A stretch of 64,000 nucleotides of DNA, taken from Sphagnum magellanicum. Its lineage: Eukaryota > Streptophyta > Sphagnopsida > Sphagnales > Sphagnaceae. Where the stretch lies: the NCBI GenBank assembly GCA_021904315.1, contig CM038912.1, positions 14,409,061 to 14,473,060 on the forward strand, read 5' to 3'. Positions 11,381 through 25,600 of the stretch are shown here, in pieces. Position 1 is the stretch's first letter, and the number at the start of each line of letters is the position of its first letter. Below the pieces are notes generated by a model. The model did not search any database. It was not told the origin of the DNA and saw only the letters and a list, made by a program, of their open reading frames with translations. The position numbers and the translations under genes were made by a program.

Positions 11381-12104
11381 ATAAGAAGACCCAACCCAAA
11401 GAAGAAAAACAAAAGTAAATAATCAACAAAAATCAGGTAAAGATCTCATACAAAGAGGACTCATGGCTGAATTGATAATCAAGGATAACAAAAAAAAAAC
11501 AAGACCTCAGATGAAAGAGCTGTCCAAAGACAGGCTGATAGTTGAGTCCAGCCCTGAATTTGGGGAATGGGCTGAACCATCAGCTTTACCATTGTCAAGC
11601 ATGAGGTGTAGGCTATCACATACCTAGATCATGAGTTGTATGGGGGGGAAAGTTCTTAGGCCTAATTGGGTGTAAGATCCCTCTTCTTTTGTAGGAAGGA
11701 TATTCCAGAACCTAAGTTGCCATCCAAATTCATGATGAAATTCATCCAAGTGCTTTAGATTTATGACAGTGACGGTTGTATGCATGCCCATAACTGTTGC
11801 TTGAATTTTAAGAAGCCCTTGGAGGCTATATTTAATATGCATGTTGATTGTGCATTTGGTATATATGCCATACCTTGCTTTGCCAACCATGCTGGATCAA
11901 TCCATTCATCTACAAGCTTTTCAATTTGATTTTTGTCCCCGCATCTTTTGGTGTAATGGAACTTTCAATGTATGGATAGTTTTGTGAAGCTTTTGAAATA
12001 TTTTTCATTGGTGAATTGCTAGCAAGGAGTTGGTTGGCTGAATCCACATAATTATGGGAAGAATAGGGAAAGTGTATTGATAACCCAGGTGAACAAAATA
12101 TGAA

Positions 12105-12250
12105 ATTTATTCAATTTTGTGATGTAGCTGCATTGGCAATCATCCATAAGACAATGTTGTCAAATTTGGCTATGAACAAAATGTGAAAGTAAAAATATTT
12201 AAGCATCCTTCTATATCATTGGCCCACTAAAGGAAACTGATGTTAGCCTC
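12105..12250 (-). mobile_element. Family A element, copy 7 (partial)
   Basis: Reverse orientation: CAATTTTGTGATGTAGCTGC, GGCAATCATCCATAAGAC, TCAAATTTGGCTATGAAC, then the ATCCTTCTATAT block. Only the right-hand half of the element is recognisable. Confidence 0.5.
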
Positions 12251-15200
12251 AGGCAACTGTTTAAGAATTTATTGTATTTTTCCAATTTTTGGCAAATAGA
12301 AAATGTATAAACAGCAATGCATAAAACTCTAAATTCTTTTGGTCATCATAAAACAGAGAAATTTGCCCAGCACAAGCAGTCTGTCAGATGCACACACAAG
12401 TTATTTGAAACCCTGCCAACCATAAATTAACCAAAGCGCCTCAAAGGAACAAAATGGAAGGACTTACATCCAAGAAGACAAATGAATCACCTAAGAGGGC
12501 GAACCACAAGAGGAACATCAAGTTCCCAAACTTCCTCCTGTTGTGAGAAGCATATCAAATAATGAAAGGGGAGGATGTTCTGAAAGGACACTTAGCCTAA
12601 ATAAACCCTCATTTACTACAACAGCATCCCTCAAAATAGAGACCATTTGCGCACACTGCAACATCACTGACACCCTCTACCAACAAAATGTGTGCAACAT
12701 TATTTACCTACACAAAATCACTGAACATGAAGAAAGATTTAGCATAATAAGTGTTGTTGTGACTTGATTCACTACTAGCATTCTGTTGGCTTCCTTCTTA
12801 TGCTTCGTGTTTTTCTTCTATATTTTGCTAATTGATTATCAAAATCCTGCATTCCAATGCAACTCCTTTTGTTTCTTCATTTAAAGAAAGAAGATTGCTG
12901 ACAGATTCCAATTTCCTGGGTGTCAGCCAAGGAACCACTGCTTGTTGTGCACAGAGGTTGCATGAAGCTGAAGATCAGGTTCCCAAACAGGAATAAAATT
13001 ACCTTTACACTGTTCTCTGGATGAAGTACAGGCAGTCCCTTTCTCACTTCAAAAACTCACCAAATTGAAATACTAAAAGAAAATCGAATATTTTGTTGCA
13101 AATTCTCTTTTTAAATTAAAAAAAATTGTCAAAAAAAATTTGCCCTCTTTTTTCTTTTCAGGGAGGGGGAGGCAGGAGACTGTCACCACAGTTCTGTCTA
13201 CTGGCTACTATTTTAATGGTCCTCTACAAATGAGAATTAAACGAAGGCAAAATCTGTTTTGGGATGCTCACCACTGTGGCTGCATCACAACCAGAACCTG
13301 TTTTCCTTCTTTTTTTTCAAAAGTTACACTGTTTGTAACCTTGAATATAAAAGAGTTGCATTTTTTTATTAATATGTCAAGCCCAAAAGCAAAGAGTTTC
13401 AACTTCTTCCCTTATTTTTAAAATTTGGCAACATGTATTATTGTTGATGTGTAAATTGCTGGCAACATGTTAGGGATGATGATTAAATTTTTTGATGATT
13501 AAATTTGCTATACATAGAAAAATAAAGATAAAAATTTGGTTACAACTAATGCTAGGTAGATGTACATTGTGAGGGGGGGAGGTGTTGGGGGGGGGGAAGA
13601 GGTATTGAGCCTTATTCCGCAAAGACTTTGCCAACTGAAACATAATGTTTATTTATTGCAAAATGTTGGTAATACACTTAAAAAGAACAAAAGGGAGAGG
13701 GTCAAGGTTCAAACTTGTAAAAGATAGTAGCTTCTAACTACCAACAGCAAGTGGTCACCCCAAGGGCCAAGGTTGTAATTTCAATCATTTAAAGCATATT
13801 GATGCTTCTTATCATAAGGAAACTTGTCCATGATTAAAAAAAAAATTGTCCCAACATGCTAACAGTTATTAAACATTCATTCATCCCCCATGGAACCCAA
13901 CATTTATATCTAGCAATCTCTGTCAATTTTAACATAGTCTAAAATGTTTCAAGAAAGGATAAAAAAATTTGTGATCAACTTTCACATTTTAATGAAAGGA
14001 TTGATATATCAAGAGGGCCCAAAGCATCTCAAGCATTGTTTTTCATCACCATTTTAAACATGGAATTTTAAAAATCCAAGTTAGATTCACACAAAAACTT
14101 ATTAACCATCTGCTTAGCCTCACCAACCTACACCTTCTTTGGGGAGCAAAACAAAATTCCACCACATCAAAATGATTATTGAAAAGATTTATTATGTGTT
14201 AGAATATAACATACTAATCAAGATATTAAAATATATATATTTCATTTCATTTTATAAAGTGGAAGATTGGAATATATTTGTGAAAACAAATTTAGTGTAC
14301 TTATGTATTTAAAAACACAAATATATTCCAAAAAATATATAAATAACTTTTAATCTTTATGGAAGTTGAAAGTATATTGAATCATATCATTTCACATAGT
14401 TTGAAAGATGTTTGAATACCATGTGACTCATTTGAAAATTTGACAATTAATCACATTCACACAAACGATGACAAGTATGGTTAAATGAGCCATATTTTAA
14501 ATTCCATTCAAAATTATTATTTTAATGATTAGTGAAACCTTTAAATTAGTGTAGTTAAAATGAGGCAATGGTTTTATTATACCATTGTATACTACAAATA
14601 TGTTCATGGATCCTTCAATATAAATAATGAAATTTATCATTTTAAAAAATTCATAAAATTAATTTTAAAGATTTAATAATTATACAGCCCAAAAATCAAA
14701 ATTGATATTAAAAATGAAATGTACCATATTTTTGGAACAATTATATTGTATGTATTATAATATAAAACCCAAAAGCTCCCAAAAGGGGGTACTATATTGT
14801 GCTTTCACCTTGAGTATAGCTTTAGTGACTTGGGGAATGAAACTTGCAGCCATATTTGGACAAACAAAAAAACTCAAATGAACATAAAATTAAAATTTTG
14901 AGAAAAGAATAATTACATGACCTTTTTACATTCAGGCAAATTTTTGCAACTTGTTTAATAGCTAGTTCATTTTCCATTGTCCTTTTAACTAGCTTACAAC
15001 TTGCAAATTTTTTTATTCCTCTTAATATTTTCTTGTTCAAAATTGAAGTGCCCATGACTTTAGGTAAATAGGTTTAGGTAATCTACCTATTTAATTCTAC
15101 CTAACCAAGGTAGTAGTTAATTGCTTTGGCTAAACATGAAATGCCCAATTTGATTAAAAATCATGAATCATTTTCATCAAATGTGTCATTTTGCTTTCTT

Positions 15201-16855
15201 AAATTTGAGCTTGATTAAATATCTCACTTAATTATAACCCATTGACCATTTTGATTAAGGTGATCAAGTTTTTATTTAATTTGATTGAATAAGTCATTAG
15301 TCAAGTTCATTAATAAAAAAATACACATGTCATTTAAAAGCCCTAGGCTTGCAATAAAAATGAATGTGTTCATTAGTCAAGATGAATAAGGTAGTCAACT
15401 CAGATAACTTAAAAAATTATGAATTGTAGTAATGCCCATAGTGCAAACTTGTCACTCAATTGCAACACCATTTGAAGTTGTTCAATGTTCATGTCATTAA
15501 CTCAAAAAAAATTTGCAAGCTTCCAAGTTCATTATTCCAAACTTTGTGTTACAACCTTTTATGATGTGCATGTAACACATTTAGATTTCAAACTCAAACT
15601 ATGCAAAATTCAAAACAATTACAATTCAAGCAAACTTGCAAACTAGAAAGTTTTTCCAAGCTATATCAAAAAGCTCATGAGCTTTTTAAAGCTACAAGTT
15701 GCAACTTGCAAGCTCATTGCTTCACATTTGTGGCCCATATTGTGTTTCATTTTCATGCACTTCAAGCTTGTTGTTTTTGCCAAACTTCATGACACTCACC
15801 ATTCATATGAATCACTCACATTATTCAACATTGCTCCATGCTCACATTTGCAAAACATTTTTGAAACTCTTGAAGCCTTGAGTGTTGAATGACAATTCTT
15901 TAGGAATCAAGAATGAGAGTTAAAGGTTGAAAGTCCAAGTTGAGATTCTTGTTGTTCTTGAATCCCCAAGAGTCAGAAGTTGTTACCGGTTAAGTCTATT
16001 ACATTATGATGAACATCATTTGTAGGATGGCAAATTTTTGGTGAATCCAATAGCCATAATTGCACCAAATAAGATTGACCTAATGGCCTTGGATGATAAT
16101 GTTTTGGTGATCTCAATCCTTCACAACTTGAACTTGCAACAATGTCGATTGTCAACATATAATTGGTTGGTGAATTTTGGGTTTGAGATGTTTCCTTTTT
16201 TGCAACACTTGTCATGGTTTGAGTGGTGAGCAAGATAGTGACTTGACATTTTTAAAAATTCAATTTGATGAATTTTCTCTTAAGTTTTCTTGGCCCTTTT
16301 GTGGAGGTTGCTCCTCAAATTTTTGTTGCATTTTGGCTAATTCTTGGCCAAAAACAAATCATTGATCACAACATTAAAAGAAAAGAAAAACTAATGTGGA
16401 CTTGTAAATGTGCAAAAGATACAGTGGCCTCAAAAAGGTCCAGTTCAGAAAAAGGCTTCTTTAATTGGCATGGGGTTTGCATTTTTGTAGTTTCTCACTT
16501 TATACTGTCCAATTTTGTGTGTTTAGGGGTGGGGCTGGGGAGACAATAAACACTCTATGTTGGATGCGATAAAATTTGTAGAGGCCCAACCACCCCTAAA
16601 GACTTGAGACTTCACCCCTGGGACTTGCATCCTCTCTCTTTGTTTTTCCTTTCCCCCCTGGATGGGTGTTTTGTTCAGTGGAGCTTGCCAGGGTTTCATC
16701 AATTAGGGGATGTTTAGCGCTCTGTATCTGTGTCCCCGTCCTACCAAACCATGTGTGCCAATGCCTATCATGCACACACCTGGAAACCCCTCTCACTCAA
16801 TGTAGACAAATACGGAAACATGTTGGAATTATGGCATGCCGATTATCGATATAGG
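12251..16855. other. AT-rich spacer, no supported gene
   Basis: Contains A/T homopolymers, a G-rich patch at about 13572-13600 and a small TAGG/CTAC patch at about 15060-15120. Frames at 12543-12767, 13140-13421, 14822-15055, 15601-15892 and 15973-16549 show no domain, splice context or conserved-looking composition. Confidence 0.5.
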
Positions 16856-17108
16856 TAATACCATAGTACCTTTACCATTCTAGCAGATATTATATATATA
16901 TGTATATATTTATTTCAAATTTAGCTGCTCAAAATCTCAGATATTTGGGCAGCTTCAATTTGTATGTATTTGTTGAATTTTTCTCTGACCTCAATTGTAG
17001 CTGGAATTTCAGGAAATTTTTACTTTTATTGCCAGAATGAAACACATTGAGAAATTTTTTAAAAATTCTTCAAGAAGATGCTGGAATGGTAAAGGTACCA
17101 CCATATTA
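16856..17108. mobile_element. Foldback/MITE-like element with ~30-bp terminal inverted repeats
   Basis: The left arm, TAATACCATAGTACCTTTACC then ATTCTAGCA (16856-16885), is mirrored by the right arm TGCTGGAATGGTAAAGGTAC then CACCATATTA (17079-17108), with few mismatches. The interior is AT-rich, about 190 bp, and non-coding. The family is not recognised and no confident target duplication is seen. Confidence 0.6.
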
Positions 17109-20100
17109 AACTTCTCTTTAGTCTTGACTTGCCATCCAAATGTCCATTCTGGTGTGCAGTACCTATATACTTTCCAGTAGGTACAACCCTTGGAAAGCTG
17201 TCAATAATTCACCTGCAAACCTCAAAAGAAAAGGATTGATTTCCTTCCCTGACCAGCTGAAACAGGTAGGGTAGAACCACTCATCATCGAGCACATACTT
17301 ATCATTGAACATTATCACATATTTTTCTCATTCCTCAACCAAATTGACCTATTTTTGTGTCATTTGACATGCAGACTGGAGCGCTACAAATGTTCTTTTA
17401 ATGCCAGAAGTAAATGAGCAACCCAGAACACACAGGAAGAGATGAGTGATAGATTGCTTTAAAAAATTGAAAAAAATAGCTCTTGACCCCTCTCTTGCTC
17501 CAGCCCAATATCTTTCTCATTTTGAGTCTGTTCTGAATGATTTAAAACATGATGGGTGCGCCAACTAGGGATTTACAAAACTTTTTTGTATTCCAGAGGC
17601 AAAGATCAGCCATCCAAGATTTGAAGCCTTTAAATTTTTATCTGTTTTAATTCACCCATCATCAAACATTGAACCCCCTTACACCAAACACCTCACAGCT
17701 TCCTCATTCCTTTACCAAATTGAACAATTTTTACAATGCTGGCAGCACTATGTGGAGGGCTATAAATGTTCATTGTGCTTCAGAATCAGAGGAACAATGT
17801 GAACATTGTGTCACGATTTACCCTTGTTTGTGTTCTTAAGTGTTCACTAACCAGCCTATCTACCTTACCCTAAATCAAAATAAGGGGCCAGCTATCAGCC
17901 TAGTGAAAAAGAGATGCTGAACTCAGTGAGAAAAATATTTCTAAGCATCCAATGAGGTGAGCTGGTATGAATAAAAGAGGCTCAGCTTTGTTTTTCGTGG
18001 GGTTCAGGGTTTTAGAGCGTGTTTGTTACCAAATTGTTCCTAATAAAGTTTTATCATGCGAGTGTTCAAAAGAATTTGAACATTTTTTTTGCACAAAACA
18101 AAAGGGTTTTGAACTCCAGATGCAGTGATGTACTACTCACAACTAATTAGTAAAAATCACAAATGGATTAGATTTAAAATCATCTTCTATGCAAGGAAGA
18201 AAATTAATGTAGATATAAATTGAAGTCTAATTTTCTCTTTAGGCTTATTCTGACAGTGTTAGGTGCCTCTACTTCAACCCTGCCCCGCCCCCGCCCCCCC
18301 CCCCCCCCCCCCCCCCCCACCCCCCTTCAAATCAAGGAGCATTCAGAATCAGGAACAGATTCATGTCATGATTTTACATGAATTTCTTTTCTTTTTCATG
18401 TTAATAGAGTCTAATACTGCACAACCATCAAAGAGCCATACAAGCTTCAAATCTCAGCTGCCCCAAACAACCTCTCCCCTCTTGCTATCTTCTTCCAAAA
18501 ATCTTGACATTCACACTTGGTGTTAAGGACTCAGAGTGTTGAGCTCTCTAACACCATGCTAGTCATTGATGACTTAACTCATTTATCATGAAGATTTTAT
18601 ATTAAGCTAACATTCACTTAACATTAAGCTATTGCCCGTTTAACATTGAGTGCCACCTAGGATGCCACCTAGATTTTCATTTAACTTAACAAGTGTGAAT
18701 GCACTGTAAAAGCATCTCTTCTGTCACATAAAACTGCCATCTCTGTGGCCTTCACAAGCTTCACTACGAGTGACTGTGATCTGGCTTTAGGTATGAGAGA
18801 AAAGTGGGCATGAAAGACGCCAGGACAGCAAGGTGCCCTAGGTTGATATCAGGACACAAATTAATTAAGATTTGTAAAGTTGAAAATTTGAGAAAATTCT
18901 CTTGATGTGTCTGAAAATTTAGAAAAAATATATCATTGTTTTGCCTAATAATGAGACATTTCTGAAAATCTCAATGGATATCAAATTTGTACAAATCTGA
19001 AAATACAATACAAATTTTTAAAAGGTTACTTGATCAATACAAAGTTAAGAATTTTTGTGGGTAGGAATTGTAATAAGCTTGTTAATGAATTGGCATTGGA
19101 ATTGTGTGATATATGATTATTTTGTACCTACTCAGCATACTTAAAATAAGTTAAAATTTCATAGCATTTTCCTACTTTATAAACCATTGAGGTGGAGGTC
19201 CTAAAAGGAAAGGGATTTGACCAATGGTTCATAACTGCCTTCACATGTGTAAACCAAGTTTGACCCTCTAAATGATGAAATCTTAAAATAAATGAGACTT
19301 CTAAATGTTAAAATCGCAAAGTAGTTATTCATGGTGCCTAAGGTACCCAAGACAACCAAAATCACCTATTTTTCAAAATTTTAATTTTAACTGTCTTCTT
19401 TTTGTGAAATTTAGCCAGTGGAAAAAACACTGGATCTTCATGCAACACTTACTATGGAGGCTAATCAAAGAAAGTGCTAAACTCTGGAGAAAAAAAGTGA
19501 GTGGGAACTGTAGTCCAAATAATTAAAGAAAGTGCTAAAAGCTGGAGGGAAAAGGTGAGTGGGGAGTCTAGTTCAAACTTCCTTGCCCACACCTAATCCC
19601 TTAAGAATGACAAAGAGTTTGGACATGGAGTGCATGAAGATGTGAGGTGGGTAAACTTTCAAGTTATGGAAGGACCACTTTGAAGACTGTTTTATAGTCT
19701 GCATGCTACTGTTTTCACAAGTTTAGTAAGTGGTATTTAAGTGTATTAGGTCAATATTTATGAGGTTAGCTGGAACTCATCAACAAGTTTGTATGGTCAA
19801 GATCATGAAGTATTTATGTATGGTTAGGATAGATCAGCAGTTATAGAAAGTGGATTTGGTAGGGAGTTTTTTGGAGACTTAATCAGGACTGAGTATGGTC
19901 TGTGCATTCATTATTTCATCATAGCAATTCTTCATAAAAGAAAACATACTGAAGTAGTAGCTCTAGGGTGTATCCAATACAATTCCTTGGGTATCATGTA
20001 TAATGTAGGTAACCCAAAGGCCACTGAGAAATGATTGAAGCCATGTAAACCCTAAACTTGAATTAGTAATAGTTCACAAAATGACTACCATAACCTATGA

Positions 20101-22400
20101 CTGATAATGGTACTTCTTCGCCAAATATTTATTTATTTAAAAACACAAGGTTTGATGGTTCCAAATTAAAATTTTCAAAATTTCAACAGTTGAGGAATAA
20201 GTATGCAAAATACACCTTGTATTGTATATTTGTAATAGTAACCCAATGGTTAGAACAATAGACAGTTTTTCACAAAGTTGACAGTTAGATTCTCAACAAT
20301 TTCTAAAAAATCAATATATATATATATTTATTTATTTATTTATTTTTGGGCTAGAGCTTTTGCAAATTATTTTGTGCTGAACATCAGTCGTAGGTAGGTA
20401 CAATATAGTTGGTAAGGTAGTGAATGGTCATCTGAACTATAACCTGGTCGGTTTATGTGGAGACCGGTTATATGGACTTTGACACACCTTGCATTATCAA
20501 AACTTACATACAGGGAACCAGGTTAGATTTGGGATTAACTTGCACCTCCAAACCATTAAAGAACTCATTTGTCTCAGGTTGCCAAACAGGAGTGGTTATG
20601 GACATGAGATATGTACTTCAAGATTATGTGTTACCTTTTATGGAAAGAAACACACTCGACATTATTCAAGGACCATCAAATGGTCACTCAAGAGTAGTTG
20701 GTCATGGATCCAAATGGAAATCAATTGACATGCTACATGTATGATTTATCATCTAAAATAGTCCATAGACTTCGTTGAAGGCATTTGAATGTGAATGCAC
20801 TTGCTAGTACTCATGTGGAGTGTGCTAACAATTTCAATGATGACTTCAAAAACAAGATGAATGATATATGGAGTATATTGGGTTCCAATGCCTTAGTAGA
20901 AAACGGTGAGGAAGCTCATGGATGGATGACATTACCAAAATATTGGACAACTGTTTTGGTAGTATGTTGGGATGTAGAGGATGATGGTGATGACAACTTT
21001 GCATGAAAAACAATTTGAGGCAACACCATGCATTTCATGATGTTGGAAATGATGAGACTAAGGTTGCTGAAAATGCAAGTGGATGAGATACTAAGTGATT
21101 TGGATCCTACCAGTATGGATTATTTCATTCCATTGGGCTGCCATGTCTCTGGTTCCATTCCATTAATTGCACACTTTCAGTTCACATTTCATTGCATATT
21201 ACTACTTTATACTTATGTTTCTATATGGGAGTTACTTAGATGTTGGTGATGATATTAGTTTATGAGAAGGAACTTGCAAAAGTTGTGTTTCCCAATTTAT
21301 GAGTGAGCTGACTCAATTCAGTGTTGGTGTTTTGAAAGTTCTATCAGGAAATTGAAGGTCTCATGGGGATTTCAATAAAGATCTTGGGTGTGAGAATCTT
21401 GGCCAAGGAATTAGGGTTTCAACAGCAATATTACAGATGAAAGTCATGGTGGTGCTTGATTGGTTGAAGTCATGGAGTTCAATGTTGGTAGTAAGACATC
21501 CATCCATATTGGATGTGGGCTTTTTCCCAGGAATTCCACATGTAGGTTTTCTCAGAATGGACGTAAGATATAATGATCAATTCCATGAAGTAGAAGAAGA
21601 TCCAGGGATGAGCAAGGAATAGTCCAAAAATGGTTAAACATTTTAGAGCACAGAACTCCTTTCTTCTAGGAACTCATAAGTAAGTAAAAGGCATTGTCTA
21701 GAGAACTACTGGGTTCTGTTGACACTCAGCTTGATGAAATCAATTGTGTGCTGAGATACTTGGGCTGAACCAGCAGCTGACCATGATCATCAATTTTGTG
21801 TGAAAACATTTTTTTGGCCATGCATCTCCAATTGTCTTTTGTCTATTAGGTGCCATGAGAAGACTGAAACCCATGATACAATGAAGCAAAACATGCGAGG
21901 AAGTTGGGGAAGAAAACTAACTAATCACCATGTCTCTGGTACCTGATTTAGTTGGCATTGAGGAGGACCAATGAAGACAATGTGTAATCCTATGCTCCAG
22001 TACATGGCGCCTAAAGAAGATGCCTAAACATTGTGAGGACAATTCAGGAAAGCTCACAATAAAATCTGATTTTTATTGAAGAAAGGGAGAAGTTTTAGAG
22101 CTGGACATCTGGACAACACAAGAAATTAGCCCTTGAATCCTTTTTGCTCACATATGTTTTATACTAGACTTTTCTACTAAAGGAAGTCTACAACCAAACT
22201 TTGGTATTTTAATGTATGTTGTAGAATATGGCCCAACATGATTTATTTATCTGTTTAGGATGATCATAGAAGTCCCCTGCTTGATCCATCATCCATGTTG
22301 CAATAATGGTGGGAGACTTTAACCTTTGAACCCAATTGATTCAAACCAGGCAGTTGTTGGTTACAGGTTTAGGGTTTAGGAACTGGTTTTTGCAAACCAT
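17109..22400. other. Long AT-rich spacer, no supported gene
   Basis: Holds the C-run at 18294-18318 and a TATT/ATTTATTT microsatellite at about 20315-20345. Several short plus-strand frames between 20457 and 21622 fall in three readings without recognisable domains. A decayed coding sequence is possible there, but I cannot name a family. Confidence 0.4.
18294..18318. repeat. Poly(C) run, 25 bases
   Basis: An uninterrupted run of 25 C within a C-rich stretch (18279-18325) that stands out in AT-rich surroundings. The true length may differ, because such runs are error-prone in sequencing. Confidence 0.8.
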
Positions 22401-22592
22401 TTCATGGTTGCAAGCTTTAAGTTTTTGTGTGCTGCTTTTGTTGCTGCACTGTTTTGAAGAATCTTAAAACACAAGGTTTGGTATTTGCCTTGTGCTGTAG
22501 AGATGGCAGCTGATCCCCAGTGATCTCACTGTGAGCTCTTGCACTTTCTCTTGAAACCCAATCAACAGACAGAAGATTTATAGATTGTTACA

Positions 22593-22640
22593 TAGAGAGA
22601 GAGACACACACACACACACACTGTGCGCGCGCACGCGCGG
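22593..22640. repeat. Compound GA/CA/CG microsatellite
   Basis: A GA run passes into about nine CA units and then into GTGCGCGCGCACGCGCG. From about 22604 to 22639 the sequence is alternating purine-pyrimidine with one phase break, the type of sequence able to adopt Z-DNA. Confidence 0.75.
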
Positions 22641-25600
22641 GGATGTGTGAGTGAGATGGGTGGATTCATACAGAGTTAGATGTTATCAGAGAACATTTGA
22701 ATGGTGTTCTGCAAACCAGAATGATGAGAATTTCTACATGAGCATTTTCCAGCAGTGTGTGGAGTGTTGATACTGGCAGCTCAACTTCTATATTTCGCTA
22801 GCATTTGTGACAAGTCTAACGGTTGCTTGGTCATTATAAGTGACCAGCTTGGTCATTGTGGGTTCCTTTGCATCAGCTTGCAGGCCTGGGCGGTGAGAGG
22901 ATGTAGCAAAGTACTAGCGTTCATGTTTGGATACAATCTTAGTCTTAGATACTGAAGGACATTTTTCCCCTTGCTACTTTCTCTCTTGAGGCTGGATCTG
23001 TAGTCATGATCAGAACCTTGACTGCCATGCCTAATTGCTTGCTTGTGAGATTCCCAGACAATTTCTAAATTTTGTGTCCTGTGTGGCCATTGCAGGAGCT
23101 TGCCATAAGTCTCCATGAAGTACATCAGACACTGAATTAGAGGAAGATGATCAAAGTTGCAGCCTAATGATATGCTCACTGGAACCATGGCTGTGATTTT
23201 GATCAACTGAGAAATCAAACCACTTTGCTGCTGAGGTAAGAAAAAGCTGCAGATATCAATCTACCTGCTGGAACCTTCAACCCTAATATCTATTGCTCAC
23301 AATTGCCTCTTCAGAGCTTCAACATTATTATCTGTTTGTGCTGCATCTGACTTCAACTGGACTTTTGTTTTCAGAAGATGCAGGAAGCCTTATATGGATC
23401 CAAGGTTTATGCTGATCAAGCAAGCTCTTGATTCCCATTTCTTCCAGAATGAATTTCAAGTGGACAACTAGTCTATAGCAGAGTAAATTCAGGTAGTCTT
23501 TTGATTCACAGCTGCCATCAAGCTGAAAGGAAGATGAAAACAAACAAATCTGTCACTGTTGAACTTCTACCTCACTTGGGTTATAGCTCAATTGTGCATG
23601 CCTTGAGGAAGCCATAGGAGTGACAATTCACTGCTCTGTTGGAACTAGTTGATCTAGGGCTATTGCAAGAGCAGTGTAGTTCAGTGCATGTAGAAGTGCA
23701 TTTTGTGCAAGGATAGATTCAGATGGGTCCTTGATATCCACCATGGCTTCTAGATAGTCAAAGATTTTTGTGTTTTCTGTTGCCAGTGACAGCTCCTCTG
23801 AGTAAGACAGCTATCAATTGTATCATTTCAATGAGTCTCTGCTCATGGAATCATGGTGGCAGTTGAGGTTGGAGAGCTGGAGTACAAATAAGCCCATACT
23901 GCATAACAAGGAATGAGCATCTTCATGCAAGTCCAAAAACCCTAAAGTCTTGCTCTTCTTTTTCATACAGGCAAACTTGAGATGAGTGTAGGCTAGACTT
24001 TTTCAGTAGAGAAATTGATATTGTACTTGGGCAGAAAGAAGTATGGGGCATCATGTGCTCTGGTCTGTAAAATGGAGGTAGTCTAGAACAGCTCATGGTA
24101 CTACACATAATCATCACCTGGGACATGAATTTGTATAAATCTGTTCTTTGTTTTGTCACAGCATGCTAATGCATTGGTATGCTAATTGGTGGTGGAGAAG
24201 CATTTTGTTTGAATGGCCTTAAGTGTTTACTTGGTCATTGGCGCCGACTTTTCTCATTAAAACTCTAGGTTCCAGGTGTTGTACTGCGGGCAAGATGCCA
24301 TAAATTTCAAGGTTTTGTAGGGCCATGCACCTTTTGACCTCAGGGTGCACAAAGCAAGGCTTTTTGTCAGGCCCAGGTACGGTTCCCATCTTCTTCTCCT
24401 CAAGGTTTTTCTCCAATAGGTTACATCCCAGCATAGGAGTTTTTGAACTGTGAAGAGTCGTTGTCAAAGATTTGAATATTGTGTAATCTGAGATCAATCG
24501 TGAGCAAGATGAGTTTGATGTCTGGCAAAATTTTAATATGTGGACTGGCATCATGGGCACACAATGATTCTCTCTCTGTGGTCATGGGTGTCTTCAGGAT
24601 ATACAGATTTGAGACTCCAAATCGAGATGTTGCCAAACATGGTAACACAGTTTTCTCTTTCTATTGACCTTGTCAAATTCTATGGATTGGAAGCAAATTT
24701 GTCGTGTGTGACAGATCAGAGCTACTGGTCATATCTAAGGTGCATGATGACAAACAAGTTGCTAGGTGCAATTGCGATTTTAATAAGTGCTCACTTGATC
24801 ATTGGGCATTACAAAATTTTGAGATTTTATAGCTGTGCGTAGTTTTTTCTGGGCATCACTGACATTAGCCCCAAATCCCAAAATGGTATTGCTGTTGGCT
24901 GAGTGTATTTATTGAGGAAAGCCTTTTGATAAGTTAAGAGTTTTCTTTGTTTTTAATACCGTACAACCAGAGAGACTCAGACTTATACTGCATGTGCCTA
25001 ACAACTCCTTCTACTTGCAAAATCAAGTCAAGGTTGTTCAGACTAGCTGGCAGAGGACTATCACAGATCTGCACAAGTCAGTAAGAGGCTTCATGAATAT
25101 CATCAAACTGATCCCTGCAATCAGTACGAGGCCACAACTATGAGAATCTGAGCATGATCTTCCTCTACAATGTATGTTTGTTTCTCAGGCTTGTCTGTCT
25201 GTCTACATGATTTTACTCTCTAACTTCACCAGGAACTTAATCACCACCACAATAAAAACTCTTGCCCCAGGGACATTTAACAATCAGAGAACTGTCAATG
25301 CTTGGATAATTTGTGTCTCTGACACCTTGATCTGCACCCTCAACCTGATCTGTGCATCACTGTTTGTGAATTGAATAATCAGCTAGATGCTGTCTCAGAT
25401 GCAGGATGCAGATCTTCTGGCTGGTTCATCATCCAAACACAAATCATTAGTTCTTGGAATTTGTTGCCTGCTGCTGGATTAGCCATTCCTGCATTATTCT
25501 GGTGTAGACATGAAATCTGTGTTGCTCATGATCTCAGTGGCAAAGACTCCCTACAGATGATGATGAAGATATATAGATCTTTGTGCATATCTTTGGTGTG

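Noticed and set aside
20230-20300. Possible tRNA-derived SINE head (CCAATGGTTAGAACAATAGAC, then GTTAGATTCTC)
   Set aside because: The boxes are only approximate, with no acceptor stem, no defined SINE body and no target duplication. Too weak to call.
20457-21622. Series of plus-strand frames of 60-95 codons
   Set aside because: They lie in different readings with no recognised domain, splice sites or codon-like composition. They might be a decayed gene, but nothing supports a product.
24219-24560. 113-codon minus-strand frame downstream of the WRKY gene
   Set aside because: No domain and no convincing splice link to WRKY exon 3. It could be untranslated sequence.
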